A stretch of 64,000 nucleotides of DNA from Clostridium aestuarii (GTDB lineage: Bacteria; Bacillota; Clostridia; Clostridiales; Clostridiaceae), in the NCBI RefSeq assembly GCF_026735135.1, contig NZ_JAPQER010000001.1:317500-381499 (forward strand), in the 5' to 3' direction. The translations under genes were made by a program, and so were the position numbers. This document shows, one piece after another, positions 53,234 through 62,523 of this stretch. The first letter of the stretch is position 1. Each line of letters begins with the position of its first letter. A model generated the notes under the pieces. It worked only from the letters and a program-made list of their open reading frames with translations. It searched no databases and had not been told where the DNA came from.

Positions 53234-53276
53234 AAAAAAGTTCCCTCTTATTTATATATAAGAAGGAACTTTTTTA
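53234..53276. terminator. Terminator
   Basis: AAAAAAGTTCCCTCTTAT with ATAAGAAGGAACTTTTTT; ends the pseudokinase transcript on the minus strand and overlaps its last codons. Confidence 0.85.
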
Positions 53277-54134
53277 TTTGTTATACTTCATTGGACATAA
53301 TTTCTTTATAATTGCCAATAAATCTATACCATTTCTTTTGGATTGAGATTTATTTGACTTTTTATGATTACTTTTTTTCAACATTACCATTATAATTTCT
53401 TTGTTTAATTCTTTAACTGAAACATATCTATTTTTAATATCAATTTGAAAACATTTCTGTATTATTTTTTTTAAATTACTATCTATATTATTACCATAAT
53501 TTACATCTATGAGAGGTTCAAAAGCTATGGATGTCAACTTTCCTGTCGCCATAAAATACATGAGCATACCAATACTCTGTATAGCTATTTGTATGTTGCA
53601 TTGTTCTGAATTAACATAGCAATTTGAAGACATATATATAGTATTATTATCAACAGCTTTATCTATTTTTGCAACACCAAAATCACTTAGAATAACATTT
53701 CCATTTGAAGTTATAATTATATTATCTGGGTTTAAATTTCTGTATATGATAGAAGGATTTAAGTTGTACAACCAGTCTATAATATTACACATATTTGATG
53801 TAATATTACATATATCTTTTGTTTCCAAAAAAACTTTTTCTTTTACATACTTCTCCAGAGTTTGTCCCTCTATATATTCCTGAACTATATAAATATTGTT
53901 TTCTCTATAAACCATGTCAAATATCTTTGAAATACTTGGATAATTTAATTTCTGTAATATATTAAATGTTAATAGAATATCTATATTTTTCTTAAAATCT
54001 TTTTGTACTTCGTTTATAATACAAAGTCTTTTAAGTCTTATGTCTTTACATAAGTAAACTTTTCCCATATATCCCTTTCGCATCACTTTAATTATTTCAT
54101 ATTTTCCGTCTAAAATATAATTTATGTTAATCAT
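53274..54134 (-). CDS. Protein kinase-like protein, probable pseudokinase (286 aa)
   Basis: A eukaryotic-type Ser/Thr kinase fold with glycine loop KGYMGKVYL (about 20-28) and SDFGVAK with D151. Catalytic residues are altered: the VAIK-type Lys is N41 (LCIINEV), and HRDLKPEN reads YRNLNPDN, replacing the catalytic Asp by N133 and the Lys by N135. The segment that should hold the alpha-C Glu also lacks it (FNILQKLNYP). It probably cannot transfer phosphate and may act as a binding scaffold. The C-terminus is a basic tail; no PASTA or membrane segment. Confidence 0.85.
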   Translation of the reverse strand: MININYILDGKYEIIKVMRKGYMGKVYLCKDIRLKRLCIINEVQKDFKKNIDILLTFNILQKLNYPSISKIFDMVYRENNIYIVQEYIEGQTLEKYVKEKVFLETKDICNITSNMCNIIDWLYNLNPSIIYRNLNPDNIIITSNGNVILSDFGVAKIDKAVDNNTIYMSSNCYVNSEQCNIQIAIQSIGMLMYFMATGKLTSIAFEPLIDVNYGNNIDSNLKKIIQKCFQIDIKNRYVSVKELNKEIIMVMLKKSNHKKSNKSQSKRNGIDLLAIIKKLCPMKYNK

Positions 54135-54249
54135 AGTTCACCTCTTTAAATCTTTTGTTACTTAGTATATCTATTTATTGTACGCACATAACCTTTGATT
54201 TTAGGGGGTACATGGGAAAGTTCTTAAAATTTTTGTTTTTTATATATTA

Positions 54250-54915
54250 TTATATTTTTAGCAGAGGTTCTTTAGAGAACTTTTCAACTACAGCATCAAC
54301 ATATTTATATGCTCTGCTAATAGCCTCCTCTCTACCAACATCCTGCATATCTACACCTTGAACAAGTATTTTTTCAAATTTATTTACACCTAGAAATTTG
54401 AATATATCATGAAAATAATCTACTCCATGGTTGAATTTTCCTCCCAAAAACTTTGGATAAACTCCACCAGAAGATTGAATGTAAACCATGTCTCTTTCTT
54501 TATCATCTAAAAGCCCTTTTACCTCATCTTTTGATATCTTGATTACCTTGTTATTTAATATAATACAATCTATGTATCTTTTAAGTCTTGAAGGAAAACT
54601 TACACTCCACATCGGTGCAGCAATCACATAAGTATCTGCACTCAAAAACTGATCACAAAGTTGATTTATTCTATCTACTGCTCTTTTATCATTTTCTGAT
54701 AGGGCATCATATTCAGCACCTGAAACAGTCTCTGCTCTGCATTTGAATATTCTATGGTTTATTTCAGGTATATCTTCATTATAAAGATCAAGTTCCTCTA
54801 CAACATAATCTTGATTTTTAGCAATAAATCGATTTACAAATTCTCTTCCTACCATTTTACTGGTAGACATTTCTTCTGGTTTTGAATTAACTGGAATATA
54901 TAATAGTTTTTTCAA
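54250..54915 (-). CDS. FMN-dependent NADH-azoreductase AzoR-like (221 aa)
   Basis: Flavodoxin-like fold of the AzoR/NQO family: LLYIPVNSKPEEMSTSKMVG binding the FMN phosphate, VIAAPMWSVSFPSRLKRYID (the MWNFxxP-like loop) and VYIQSSGGVYPKFLGGKF. TTG at 54915 is chosen, five bases after GGAGGTGG; the frame extends upstream into that site. It reduces quinones or azo compounds with NADH. Single gene. Confidence 0.88.
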   Translation of the reverse strand: MKKLLYIPVNSKPEEMSTSKMVGREFVNRFIAKNQDYVVEELDLYNEDIPEINHRIFKCRAETVSGAEYDALSENDKRAVDRINQLCDQFLSADTYVIAAPMWSVSFPSRLKRYIDCIILNNKVIKISKDEVKGLLDDKERDMVYIQSSGGVYPKFLGGKFNHGVDYFHDIFKFLGVNKFEKILVQGVDMQDVGREEAISRAYKYVDAVVEKFSKEPLLKI

Positions 54916-54940
54916 CTTAACCACCTCCAAGATATTTAGT

Positions 54941-55013
54941 TATTGAGAAATTTGAATAATTCTAAAATCACACAGCTGCATGCAAATTTTAATTATATAA
55001 TTTTCTCTATAAT
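54941..55013. repeat. Intergenic repeat family 2, copy F
   Basis: ATTGAGAAATTTGAATAATTC, then AAAATCACACAGCTGCATGC and an ATTTTCTCTATAAT end; upstream of the azoreductase gene. Confidence 0.7.
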
Positions 55014-55093
55014 TATTTTTAACTTAATGTTTTAATTTATACGAGATATCTTTGGTCAGCTAATATATTAAACTTAATTGTATAATAAAAAAA

Positions 55094-55174
55094 TTGTCTT
55101 AAAATAAAAAATACAATATATTGATTTCTAGATTAAAAACCAATATATTGTATACAAAATTTATTTTAAGACAA
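55094..55174 (-). terminator. 81-base two-stage terminator hairpin
   Basis: Outer arms TTGTCTTAAAATAAA/TTTATTTTAAGACAA and inner arms ATACAATATATTG/CAATATATTGTAT, with T-run on the minus strand, after the glycosyltransferase gene. Unusually long. Confidence 0.85.
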
Positions 55175-55187
55175 ATCTTTTTCAAAA

Positions 55188-56339
55188 TTAGGCTCTTAAA
55201 GACAATAATACTTGTCTTTCTATTTGTTGATAGTTCTTTTCAAGTATCAATCTATCTGCTAATTGTACTATTCTTTCCATTGAATAGTTTTTAGACATTT
55301 CTTTCATATTTCGTATCATTTTCTCTAGTAAATAAGGATTACTAATAAGCTTGTCTACAACCTCCGTAATATCACTTATTTCTTCTGTTTTAATAGCAAC
55401 ACCTGATTCAACCAAAAATTCTGCATTTTCTTCTTCCTGCCCTGGAATCATATAAGGTATTATCATCGGGATATTTTTAGCTATTGATTCCGATACTGTT
55501 AATCCACCTGGTTTTGTAATTATAACATCAGACATGTCCATTAATTGTGGTATGTTTTCAGTAAATCCATATACTACAATTTCTTTATCACCAAACTTTC
55601 CTACACACTGTTCCTCTATTCTTTTCTTTAATGTTTTATCCTGTCCACACACAGCTATTATCTTAAGCTTATTCTTACTATTAACAAGTTTCTCTAAAAT
55701 ATCTTCCATAGATCTAGTTCCCCAACTTCCACTCATTAAAAGTATTGTAAAATCACTTTCTTTATTTCTGCTTTTAGAAATTGAATGAGTGAAAAATTCT
55801 CTTCTTATAGGAATTCCATAATGAAATATTCTATCCTTAGATACTCCATTTTCCATCATGTTAAGCTTAGTATAATAACTTCCTGTAATATATGCATCTA
55901 CATTTTTGTTAATATATGTTTGATGTGCCTTATAATCAGTAACTACAGAAATAAACGGTATATTTATTTTTCTTTTCTTTTTTAATCTTCCAACAACATT
56001 AACTATAAATGGATGAGTTGCAATAATCAAATCTGGATCATTTTCCTGTATAAGCTCATACATTTTATTTTGTATTATAGCTGTAATAATACTTGTTAGT
56101 CCAAAGTTAAGCTTCTTTCTATTACTTAATTTATATAATTCCCCATAGATTTCAGGAAAATTATTAGCTAATATTTTATGTACATCTATTATCAAAGACT
56201 CAAGTGTCTTATTAGTTTCCTTTAAAGCATCTAACTTTACAACTGTGTATCCATTTAACTTTAGTTCCTCTTCTAGTGATGCAGCTGCTTGGTTATGTCC
56301 TCCCCCTGTTGAAGCGGTAAAAATCATTACCTTCTTCAT
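55188..56339 (-). CDS. UgtP/MGDG synthase-like diacylglycerol glycosyltransferase (383 aa)
   Basis: A GT-B glycosyltransferase of the MGDG-synthase type: N-terminal MIFTASTGGGHNQAAASLEE (about 5-24), C-terminal donor site GKFGDKEIVVYGFTENIPQL and KPGGLTVSESIAKNIPMIIP. These add a sugar to diacylglycerol, making membrane glycolipids and lipoteichoic acid anchors. ATG at 56339 follows GAGGAGA. Single gene with the long terminator at 55094. Confidence 0.9.
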   Translation of the reverse strand: MKKVMIFTASTGGGHNQAAASLEEELKLNGYTVVKLDALKETNKTLESLIIDVHKILANNFPEIYGELYKLSNRKKLNFGLTSIITAIIQNKMYELIQENDPDLIIATHPFIVNVVGRLKKKRKINIPFISVVTDYKAHQTYINKNVDAYITGSYYTKLNMMENGVSKDRIFHYGIPIRREFFTHSISKSRNKESDFTILLMSGSWGTRSMEDILEKLVNSKNKLKIIAVCGQDKTLKKRIEEQCVGKFGDKEIVVYGFTENIPQLMDMSDVIITKPGGLTVSESIAKNIPMIIPYMIPGQEEENAEFLVESGVAIKTEEISDITEVVDKLISNPYLLEKMIRNMKEMSKNYSMERIVQLADRLILEKNYQQIERQVLLSLRA

Positions 56340-56553
56340 GGTATCATCTCCTCATTTTAAAACAAATTTCAACTTATAATTTTTTATTTAATCTTTCTAA
56401 TGTGAAAATTGATTTATTACCATATAAAATCTAAAATTTATTTAATATTCGACTTTACTATCTGACTTATATTTTAAGTATAAACAACTTATCTTAAGAT
56501 TTTCTTAACTATAAATTAAAATTTGATTAAAATTACCTTAACACTTACAAAAA

Positions 56554-56596
56554 ATTAAAGTTCCAGTGAAAAATTTATTTTCACTGGAATTTTAAT
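56554..56596. terminator. Terminator
   Basis: ATTAAAGTTCCAGTGAAAA with TTTTCACTGGAATTTTAAT. It lies after the M24 peptidase gene (minus strand). Confidence 0.85.
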
Positions 56597-56632
56597 GATA
56601 AATCTATTTTGCTTTACATTTTTTCTTTTTTA

Positions 56633-57841
56633 TTATAACCATAATTTTCTTGATGTAGTAAGGACATCTGCTCCTGTTTTAGTTACAAGAAGATTTTGTT
56701 CATAAGTAGCCGTTCCCATTCCTGGTTGATACAATCCTTTTTCAACAGCAAGATACATATTTTCTTCCAAAACAACATCTTCTTCATGAATAAACCAAGG
56801 GCGTTCCCAAGTCAAACCAATACTATGTCCCCAGTGAGGAGGGAATGCAGCATAAATTTGCTTTTCATCATTTTGTTCAGCAGATAAAGAAACTCCTCTG
56901 CTTAATAAGAAATCATCTCCAGCCTGACATAATTCTTTAATTGTAATACCTGGTTTCACTAAACTAATTACATGTTCACAAGCTTCTACAACTATTTCAA
57001 TAATTCTGCGTTGCTCTTCTGTAGGTTTCATTCCTACGATTGTAGTTCTTCCAAAGTCACAGATATATCCTTCATACGCAATGATTAAATCTACTTTAAA
57101 CATTTCACCATTTTGAATTATTCTGTTTGAATCATATCCTGGGAAATCAATGCTATGAACTGCATCACTATATGGTCCAGAACTTGTAACTACAAAGTAT
57201 AGCACAGCTCCTTCAGAATATATTTTTTCCATTGCAGGTCCTAGAACTTGAGCTTCAGTTTTTCCAGCAGCTACATTATTCATAATAAGTTCCATTGCTG
57301 CACTTCCAATTTCATTAGCTTTTTTTATGGATTCAATTTCTCTTTGAGATTTAACAACTCTCATATCTGAAAGGATATCATCACATGGAATCATTTTTAA
57401 TTCTGGCATTTGTTCTTTCATCTTTCTTCCAATTTTCCATGTTAAAACATCTTCATACATTATTCCAACTTCGCCTTCACTCATTCCCAACTCTTTAGCT
57501 GTATCACATACTAGTCCAAAAAAGTCTGTGCTGTATCTAATATCATCAATAGCTACCAAATCTTTTCTAAATTCCATAGTAGTAACTATGAGTACTGGTT
57601 CCCCTTCTGATGGAATCATCAATACACAATGAGAACGTCCACTCCAAAGTGGTTCTTGATCTGGCAAGTAACATCTTTGTTGATAGTGGTTAGCAAAATA
57701 TTCTGCTCCTGCATATCTATCCCATGTTCCTCCACCTCTTGACCAAATCATAACACCTTTTAATCCACGTTTTTTAACCTCTTCTTGACAGTGCATACGT
57801 CTTTCTTTAAACTCTTCAAATGGAACATTCTTTGCAAACAT
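56633..57841 (-). CDS. M24 family metallopeptidase, Xaa-Pro peptidase/creatinase-like (402 aa)
   Basis: Creatinase-type N-terminal domain (1-170) then a pita-bread M24 domain: KVDLIIAYEGYICDFGRTTI with two metal-binding Asp, AFPPHWGHSIGLTWERPWFI with the His, and NMYLAVEKGLYQPG with the Glu. Aminopeptidase P, prolidase or creatinase-type activity; the family mark cannot distinguish these. It lies after an NSS transporter and its small subunit on the same strand, so it probably cleaves the imported peptide or amide. Confidence 0.88.
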   Translation of the reverse strand: MFAKNVPFEEFKERRMHCQEEVKKRGLKGVMIWSRGGGTWDRYAGAEYFANHYQQRCYLPDQEPLWSGRSHCVLMIPSEGEPVLIVTTMEFRKDLVAIDDIRYSTDFFGLVCDTAKELGMSEGEVGIMYEDVLTWKIGRKMKEQMPELKMIPCDDILSDMRVVKSQREIESIKKANEIGSAAMELIMNNVAAGKTEAQVLGPAMEKIYSEGAVLYFVVTSSGPYSDAVHSIDFPGYDSNRIIQNGEMFKVDLIIAYEGYICDFGRTTIVGMKPTEEQRRIIEIVVEACEHVISLVKPGITIKELCQAGDDFLLSRGVSLSAEQNDEKQIYAAFPPHWGHSIGLTWERPWFIHEEDVVLEENMYLAVEKGLYQPGMGTATYEQNLLVTKTGADVLTTSRKLWL

Positions 57842-57894
57842 GTATATATCCTCCCTTTAGTTGTTATTCTTTTGATTTTTAAATTTTTATTTTA

Positions 57895-57921
57895 CTATGC
57901 AGCAGCAATACTGCTGCATAG
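57895..57921. other. Perfect hairpin between M24 and transporter genes
   Basis: CTATGCAGCAG-CAATA-CTGCTGCATAG, 11-pair stem, with no T-run on either side. It may be a transcript processing or stabilising element inside the operon rather than a terminator. Confidence 0.7.
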
Positions 57922-57967
57922 ATTAATTACCATTTATTTTAAGTATTAATATACTTCATATATTTTG

Positions 57968-58072
57968 CTACTTATCTTTTCCTGCCTTTTGAATTTTTAC
58001 TATGCACCAAATGGCTCCTCCTATATTAAGAACTACAACTGCAATCATACATAATATTGAACTAATTGGCAT
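57968..58072 (-). CDS. NSS transporter small subunit, MetS-like (34 aa)
   Basis: ATG at 58072 follows GGAGGAG and reads MPISSILCMIAVVVLNIGGA ending in a Lys-rich tail KIQKAGKDK. This single-helix protein, directly downstream of an NSS transporter, matches the methionine/alanine importer small subunit (MetS type). It probably stabilises the transporter. It is easily missed because of size. Confidence 0.82.
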   Translation of the reverse strand: MPISSILCMIAVVVLNIGGAIWCIVKIQKAGKDK

Positions 58073-58090
58073 AATATACTCCTCCTTTTA

Positions 58091-59605
58091 TTAACCTTGA
58101 TGTTCTTCTGGTATTTCTGGGTAACCTTCTGAAACTGAATCAATATAGTTATTTTTAACACTTTGAGAAATTTTCTTATTAAATACTAATAATAATCCTA
58201 TCAATACAAGTATCTGGAATACAAACGTACCTGTACTATCTATTAATAATGGATTCCACCAATCTTCATGCCAACCTACTGATTCAATAGTCCACCAAAT
58301 AAACATTGCGATTATTAATACTGGAGTTATAAATAGAACTGATACATTCCACCATTTACCAATATATAACTCATTCTCTGGAGTATTAATATATTTAGTT
58401 CTCATTTTTTCAGCACCAAACTTCCATATTGCAAAACAAGTAAATACTGTTCCAATTAATAACGCCATTCCCCAAACCCAATCTTGGTTATTTAAAACAT
58501 CAATACTATATGCTGAGAAACTTCCTAATACTAATGTTATAAAGAAAATAATAGTTGTAGCTTTTTTTCTAGACATCTTAGCATCCATTAGAGGAACTAC
58601 CCCTGTACTAAAGAATATAACGTTTGCTGTTAGTGCTGCAAAGAATAATGACATAAAGAATAAGAAAGCAATAATTGAACCACCAGGCATATCTCCAAAA
58701 AGTTGAGTTAAAGCTATAAATGTTAGTCCATAGTTTCCAGACTCAGCAATTGTTCTAGCCGCTTCTACAGAAGGTGCTAAAGCAAATAATGCTGGTAATA
58801 CAACAAATCCTGCTAATACTGCTGATGAATTATCTCCAAGGCCCTGCATAAATTCATTTAGAGCTACATCTGATTTTGCCTTAGTATAAACACCCATAGT
58901 AAGAACCAAACCAAATCCAGGACCAACTGACCAAGCTGACTGTGATAAAGCTGCCATCCAAGTATCTACGTTAAAGAAGGTTTCCGGTGATATTTGGAAG
59001 TAATGTTTCACTCCTTCAACTGCTCCAGGTAGTGTAAGTGCTCTAACTACTAAAATAATAAGAACAACATATAAACATGGTGTTAAATATTTTCCAATCA
59101 TTTCTGTACCTTTACTTATCTCTTGAGCAACAATTACAGCTGTTAAAAGAAGTACCCCTACAAAAACAGCAACATCTGTCCATCCATTTGAAATATTAGC
59201 GAAAAGATTCTCTAGTCCCTTAGTATCATATCCACCAAATCCTTTCAAAGAAATAACTGCATATTGCAAACACCAACCCATTACTACGGTATAATAGGCC
59301 GTAATTGCAACCGTGGTTGCAGCCATAAATGCACCCATCCAGGAATATTTTTTACCGATAAAATCTTTAAATGCACCAGCTGCACCATGTCTTGTAGCTC
59401 TTCCAATAACCATCTCTGCAATAATAATTGGAATCGATACAGCAAATAGTAATATAGTCCAAGCTAAAACAAACGAACCTCCGCCTTTTAATGCTACCAT
59501 TCTTGGGAATCTCCATACATTACCAGTCCCAACTGAAGCCCCAACTAATGTAAGAACCAAACCCCATCTACTGGAAAATCCTTGAGCTTTTTCTTTTTTA
59601 TCCAT
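58091..59605 (-). CDS. NSS-family Na+-dependent amino acid transporter (504 aa)
   Basis: The first helix motif VGTGNVWRFPRMVALKGGGS binds sodium and substrate in the NSS family; twelve membrane helices follow, ending in a soluble tail. ATG at 59605 follows GGAGGTG. It is encoded with a MetS-like subunit, and with ygeX/ygeY upstream on the same strand. Likely imports an amino acid such as methionine, alanine or a diaminopropionate-like compound; substrate unproven. Confidence 0.92.
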   Translation of the reverse strand: MDKKEKAQGFSSRWGLVLTLVGASVGTGNVWRFPRMVALKGGGSFVLAWTILLFAVSIPIIIAEMVIGRATRHGAAGAFKDFIGKKYSWMGAFMAATTVAITAYYTVVMGWCLQYAVISLKGFGGYDTKGLENLFANISNGWTDVAVFVGVLLLTAVIVAQEISKGTEMIGKYLTPCLYVVLIILVVRALTLPGAVEGVKHYFQISPETFFNVDTWMAALSQSAWSVGPGFGLVLTMGVYTKAKSDVALNEFMQGLGDNSSAVLAGFVVLPALFALAPSVEAARTIAESGNYGLTFIALTQLFGDMPGGSIIAFLFFMSLFFAALTANVIFFSTGVVPLMDAKMSRKKATTIIFFITLVLGSFSAYSIDVLNNQDWVWGMALLIGTVFTCFAIWKFGAEKMRTKYINTPENELYIGKWWNVSVLFITPVLIIAMFIWWTIESVGWHEDWWNPLLIDSTGTFVFQILVLIGLLLVFNKKISQSVKNNYIDSVSEGYPEIPEEHQG

Positions 59606-59897
59606 TTATTAAAAGCACCTCCAAATTTACATTTGTTTTTCACATTATTAATCCATAATTGCTGTTTCTTGTTTGTTATCTTATTGTTTGAGTATAATTC
59701 CTTTTATTTTATCTATTTATTTTAAATATTCTTGCTTTTCGAAAACGTATACATTTATTTTTAAAATATAATTACTAAGTTTTTGCAAAAACTCTTTATC
59801 TTTTTAATTCTAATATTCATTGAATGAATGTTTTGAAAAATCACTGAATCAGTATAACTATTTTATGAATGATATATGCCTTAAGACTTAAATCATA
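59606..59897. other. Intergenic between transporter and ygeY
   Basis: AT-rich gap on the minus-strand cluster. I found no hairpin terminator after ygeY and no sigma-54 element in front of the transporter, so read-through from ygeXY is possible, but the 292-base gap may hide a promoter. Confidence 0.4.
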
Positions 59898-61073
59898 TTA
59901 TAGATAACTTACTAAATTTGTATAAAATTCACATGCTTTTATAATATCTGATATAGGACAGTTTTCATCTCTTGTATGTGCAAGTTTTGGATCTCCTGGT
60001 CCAAATCCAATTGTTGGTATACCCATCTTTCCTGCTGATCCTACTCCATTTGTACAAAAATCCCATTTAAACATTGTAGGTTTTTTTTCATTTAATTCTT
60101 GAAATGCTTCAACTGATGCCTTAGCAAGCTTACTTTCTTTATCAATTTCCCAACATGGTAAGAAGGAATGTAATATTAATTCTTCTCCAGTCCAACTTTT
60201 TCCTATTTTATCGTAAGTTTCCCATGTTGCATCTGTTCCAGCTAATAAAATTTCCATTTCTTTTTCTATAAATGCTTCATCTTCACCCTTAACTAATCTT
60301 CTATCAAGATATGCACTGCATTTATCTGGAATTGCATTAATAGATACTGCTTCACTTTCTATTTTGGTAAGGGCTAATGCACCTTTTTCACCCTCCATAG
60401 CCATGAATTTCTTACCTAGTTCTTCAACTCTATCAATAACTGTCTTCATTTTATATATTGCATTTACACCCTTTTCAGGAGCACTTCCATGTGCAGCTAC
60501 CCCTGGCATATCTACTCTAAATACAGCTCTTCCTTTATGTCCTAGTGCTAACTTCAAAGAACTTGGCTCACAAATAATAACATAATCAGGTTTCATATTA
60601 TACTCTTCAGAAAAGTGTTCAATTGCTTTTCCTTCATAGTCTTCTTCCATTACAGATGTGGATACATAAATAGTTTTACCTTTATCTAATCCTAATTTTT
60701 TAATGGCATATCCTGCATAAACATTAGCTGCAACTCCAGCCTTCATATCTGTTGCACCTCTACCATATATTTTGCCATCTATTATTTCTCCGCCAAATGG
60801 ATCTACAGACCATTCTTTTGCATCATTTACTTCAACAGTATCAATATGGGAATCATAAAGTATTTTAGTTTCTCCATTACCTATAACTCCTATAACATTA
60901 CCTAGCTTATCTACAATTACGTCATCATAACCAAGTTCAATCATTTTGTCTTTAACAAACATTGCTATTTCTTTTTCTTCCCCAGTATAACTTTTGATTC
61001 TTACAATATCTTGAGCAAATTTTATTATTTCAGATTCCATTTTAGCTACGAAGTCTTTTATTTTATCCTTCAT
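59898..61073 (-). CDS. ygeY: M20-family hydrolase YgeY (391 aa)
   Basis: M20/ArgE/DapE-type metallohydrolase: LYDSHIDTVEV (metal His and Asp), GRGATDMKAGVAANVYAGY (bridging Asp) and MEEDYEGKAIEHF (catalytic Glu), with a normal lid domain between. The N-terminus and pairing with YgeX match YgeY, often called selenium metabolism-linked hydrolase; its true substrate is uncertain. ATG at 61073 follows AGAGGGG, 25 bases after ygeX. Confidence 0.9.
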   Translation of the reverse strand: MKDKIKDFVAKMESEIIKFAQDIVRIKSYTGEEKEIAMFVKDKMIELGYDDVIVDKLGNVIGVIGNGETKILYDSHIDTVEVNDAKEWSVDPFGGEIIDGKIYGRGATDMKAGVAANVYAGYAIKKLGLDKGKTIYVSTSVMEEDYEGKAIEHFSEEYNMKPDYVIICEPSSLKLALGHKGRAVFRVDMPGVAAHGSAPEKGVNAIYKMKTVIDRVEELGKKFMAMEGEKGALALTKIESEAVSINAIPDKCSAYLDRRLVKGEDEAFIEKEMEILLAGTDATWETYDKIGKSWTGEELILHSFLPCWEIDKESKLAKASVEAFQELNEKKPTMFKWDFCTNGVGSAGKMGIPTIGFGPGDPKLAHTRDENCPISDIIKACEFYTNLVSYL

Positions 61074-61098
61074 TTTTACATCCCCTCTAATGCATTAA

Positions 61099-62322
61099 TT
61101 AAAATATTGATGGATTTTTACCTTCATGTACTATTTTTTTATAATTTTCTGGATCTGTATCTCCTTCAGTATTAAAGAAAAGTACAACTGAATTTTCATT
61201 CAACCCTAAATCATTCTTTAATTCTTCTAATTCAGGTTTCACCATTAATAAACTCAAAAGTCCTACACCAACAGAACCAGATTCTCCTGATATTATTTTT
61301 TTATCTTGTCCTATTGAATTTCCTAATATTCTAACTCCATTTGCAGACACATAGTCTGGACATGATACATAAGCTTTTGCAAAATCTCTTAATATTTCCC
61401 AAGTAACAGTATTTGGTTCTCCACAAGCTAATCCTGCCATAATAGTATTTAAATCTCCTGTAACATTATGTGGTTTACCATCTCCAGCTAATGCTGATTT
61501 ATAAATACATGCTGCTTGTTCTGGTTCAACAATAACTGTAGTAGGATGATTTCCTTTAAATTTATTTACATAATATCCTAAAACACCACCTGCCATTGCG
61601 CCTACTCCAGCTTGTAAGAAAACATGAGTTGGTATTTGGATTCCATCTAATTTCAACTGATCTAAAGCTTCATCTGCCATAGTTATATACCCTTGTGAAA
61701 TCCAGTTAGGTATTTTTTCATATCCTTCAAAACCTGTATCCTGAATAAGATACCATCCATTTTCTTCACCTTTTTGCGTTGCTAATCGTACTGCATCATC
61801 ATAATTTAACTCTGTAACATAAGCTTCTGCACCAGCTTCTATAATCGCATCCACTCTTCTTTGCGCTGAACCTTTTGGTAAATAAACAACTGATTTACAG
61901 CCTAATTGAGTTGCAGCCCATGCTATCCCCCTTCCATGATTACCATCAGTTGCAGTAACAAAAACTATGTCTTTTATTTTTTCCTTAATTTCTTGGGATT
62001 TAAAATATTCGAAGTCAACATCATGAATATCAACTCCTAATTTTTCACATAAGAACTTTGCTATAGCAAATGTTCCTCCTAAACTTTTAAATGCATTCAA
62101 GCCAAATCTATAAGATTCATCTTTTACATAAATCCTAGATACACCTAGTTCCTTAGAAAGCTCATCTAATCTTACTAAAGGTGTAGCTTGATATCCCTTA
62201 ATAGATGCGTGGAAATTTCTTACCCCTTCTACCACTTCTTCATTAAATATTTTAGGAAAGCCTTCAGTTGCAATGTCACTCACCACAGCTTTTATTCCAT
62301 ATGTCTCATTAACCCTTTCCAT
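61099..62322 (-). CDS. ygeX: Diaminopropionate ammonia-lyase (407 aa)
   Basis: PLP-dependent fold-type II lyase. The Schiff-base Lys is in RFGLNAFKSLGGTFA, phosphate cup contacts in ATDGNHGRGIAW, and the C-terminus has FNTEGDTDPENY. It splits 2,3-diaminopropionate into pyruvate and ammonia. Start at 62322 chosen because GGAGGTG lies just before it; a longer frame adds 16 residues. A sigma-54 promoter ends 37 bases upstream. Confidence 0.93.
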   Translation of the reverse strand: MERVNETYGIKAVVSDIATEGFPKIFNEEVVEGVRNFHASIKGYQATPLVRLDELSKELGVSRIYVKDESYRFGLNAFKSLGGTFAIAKFLCEKLGVDIHDVDFEYFKSQEIKEKIKDIVFVTATDGNHGRGIAWAATQLGCKSVVYLPKGSAQRRVDAIIEAGAEAYVTELNYDDAVRLATQKGEENGWYLIQDTGFEGYEKIPNWISQGYITMADEALDQLKLDGIQIPTHVFLQAGVGAMAGGVLGYYVNKFKGNHPTTVIVEPEQAACIYKSALAGDGKPHNVTGDLNTIMAGLACGEPNTVTWEILRDFAKAYVSCPDYVSANGVRILGNSIGQDKKIISGESGSVGVGLLSLLMVKPELEELKNDLGLNENSVVLFFNTEGDTDPENYKKIVHEGKNPSIF

Positions 62323-62358
62323 ACATGCACCTCCAAAATAATTGTCACTAATATTATT

Positions 62359-62375
62359 AGCAAAACACATGCCAA
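62359..62375 (-). promoter_or_regulatory. Sigma-54 promoter of ygeX
   Basis: On the minus strand TTGGCATGTGTTTTGCT: GG at 62373-62372 and GC at 62361-62360 with ten bases between. TGGCA and TTGCT are the consensus halves. The predicted start, near 62348, leaves a short leader to the ygeX ribosome site. Confidence 0.85.
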
Positions 62376-62410
62376 CTTTTCATTCGCATGTTTTCTTTAA
62401 ATTTTCTGCA

Positions 62411-62433
62411 ATTATTATCATTTTGATAATAAT
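62411..62433. promoter_or_regulatory. Probable activator (enhancer) site for ygeX
   Basis: ATTATTATCA-TTT-TGATAATAAT, perfect ten-base arms, about 40 bases upstream of the -24 element. The core TTATCA/TGATAA recurs in the next palindrome. Confidence 0.6.
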
Positions 62434-62473
62434 TATGTTTAAAAAAACATTAAAACCTTGAATTTTCAACAAA

Positions 62474-62521
62474 AATGTCATTATCAAAACGATAATACGA
62501 TATCATTTTGATAATGACATT
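62474..62521. terminator. Terminator of the activator gene with embedded TTATCA sites
   Basis: 16-base arms AATGTCATTATCAAAA and TTTTGATAATGACATT with a 16-base loop that itself contains CGATAA and TATCA. It directly follows the activator stop and carries two TTATCA/TGATAA-like sites, so it may both end transcription and bind the activator about 100 bases upstream of the ygeX promoter. Confidence 0.75.
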
Positions 62522-62523
62522 TT

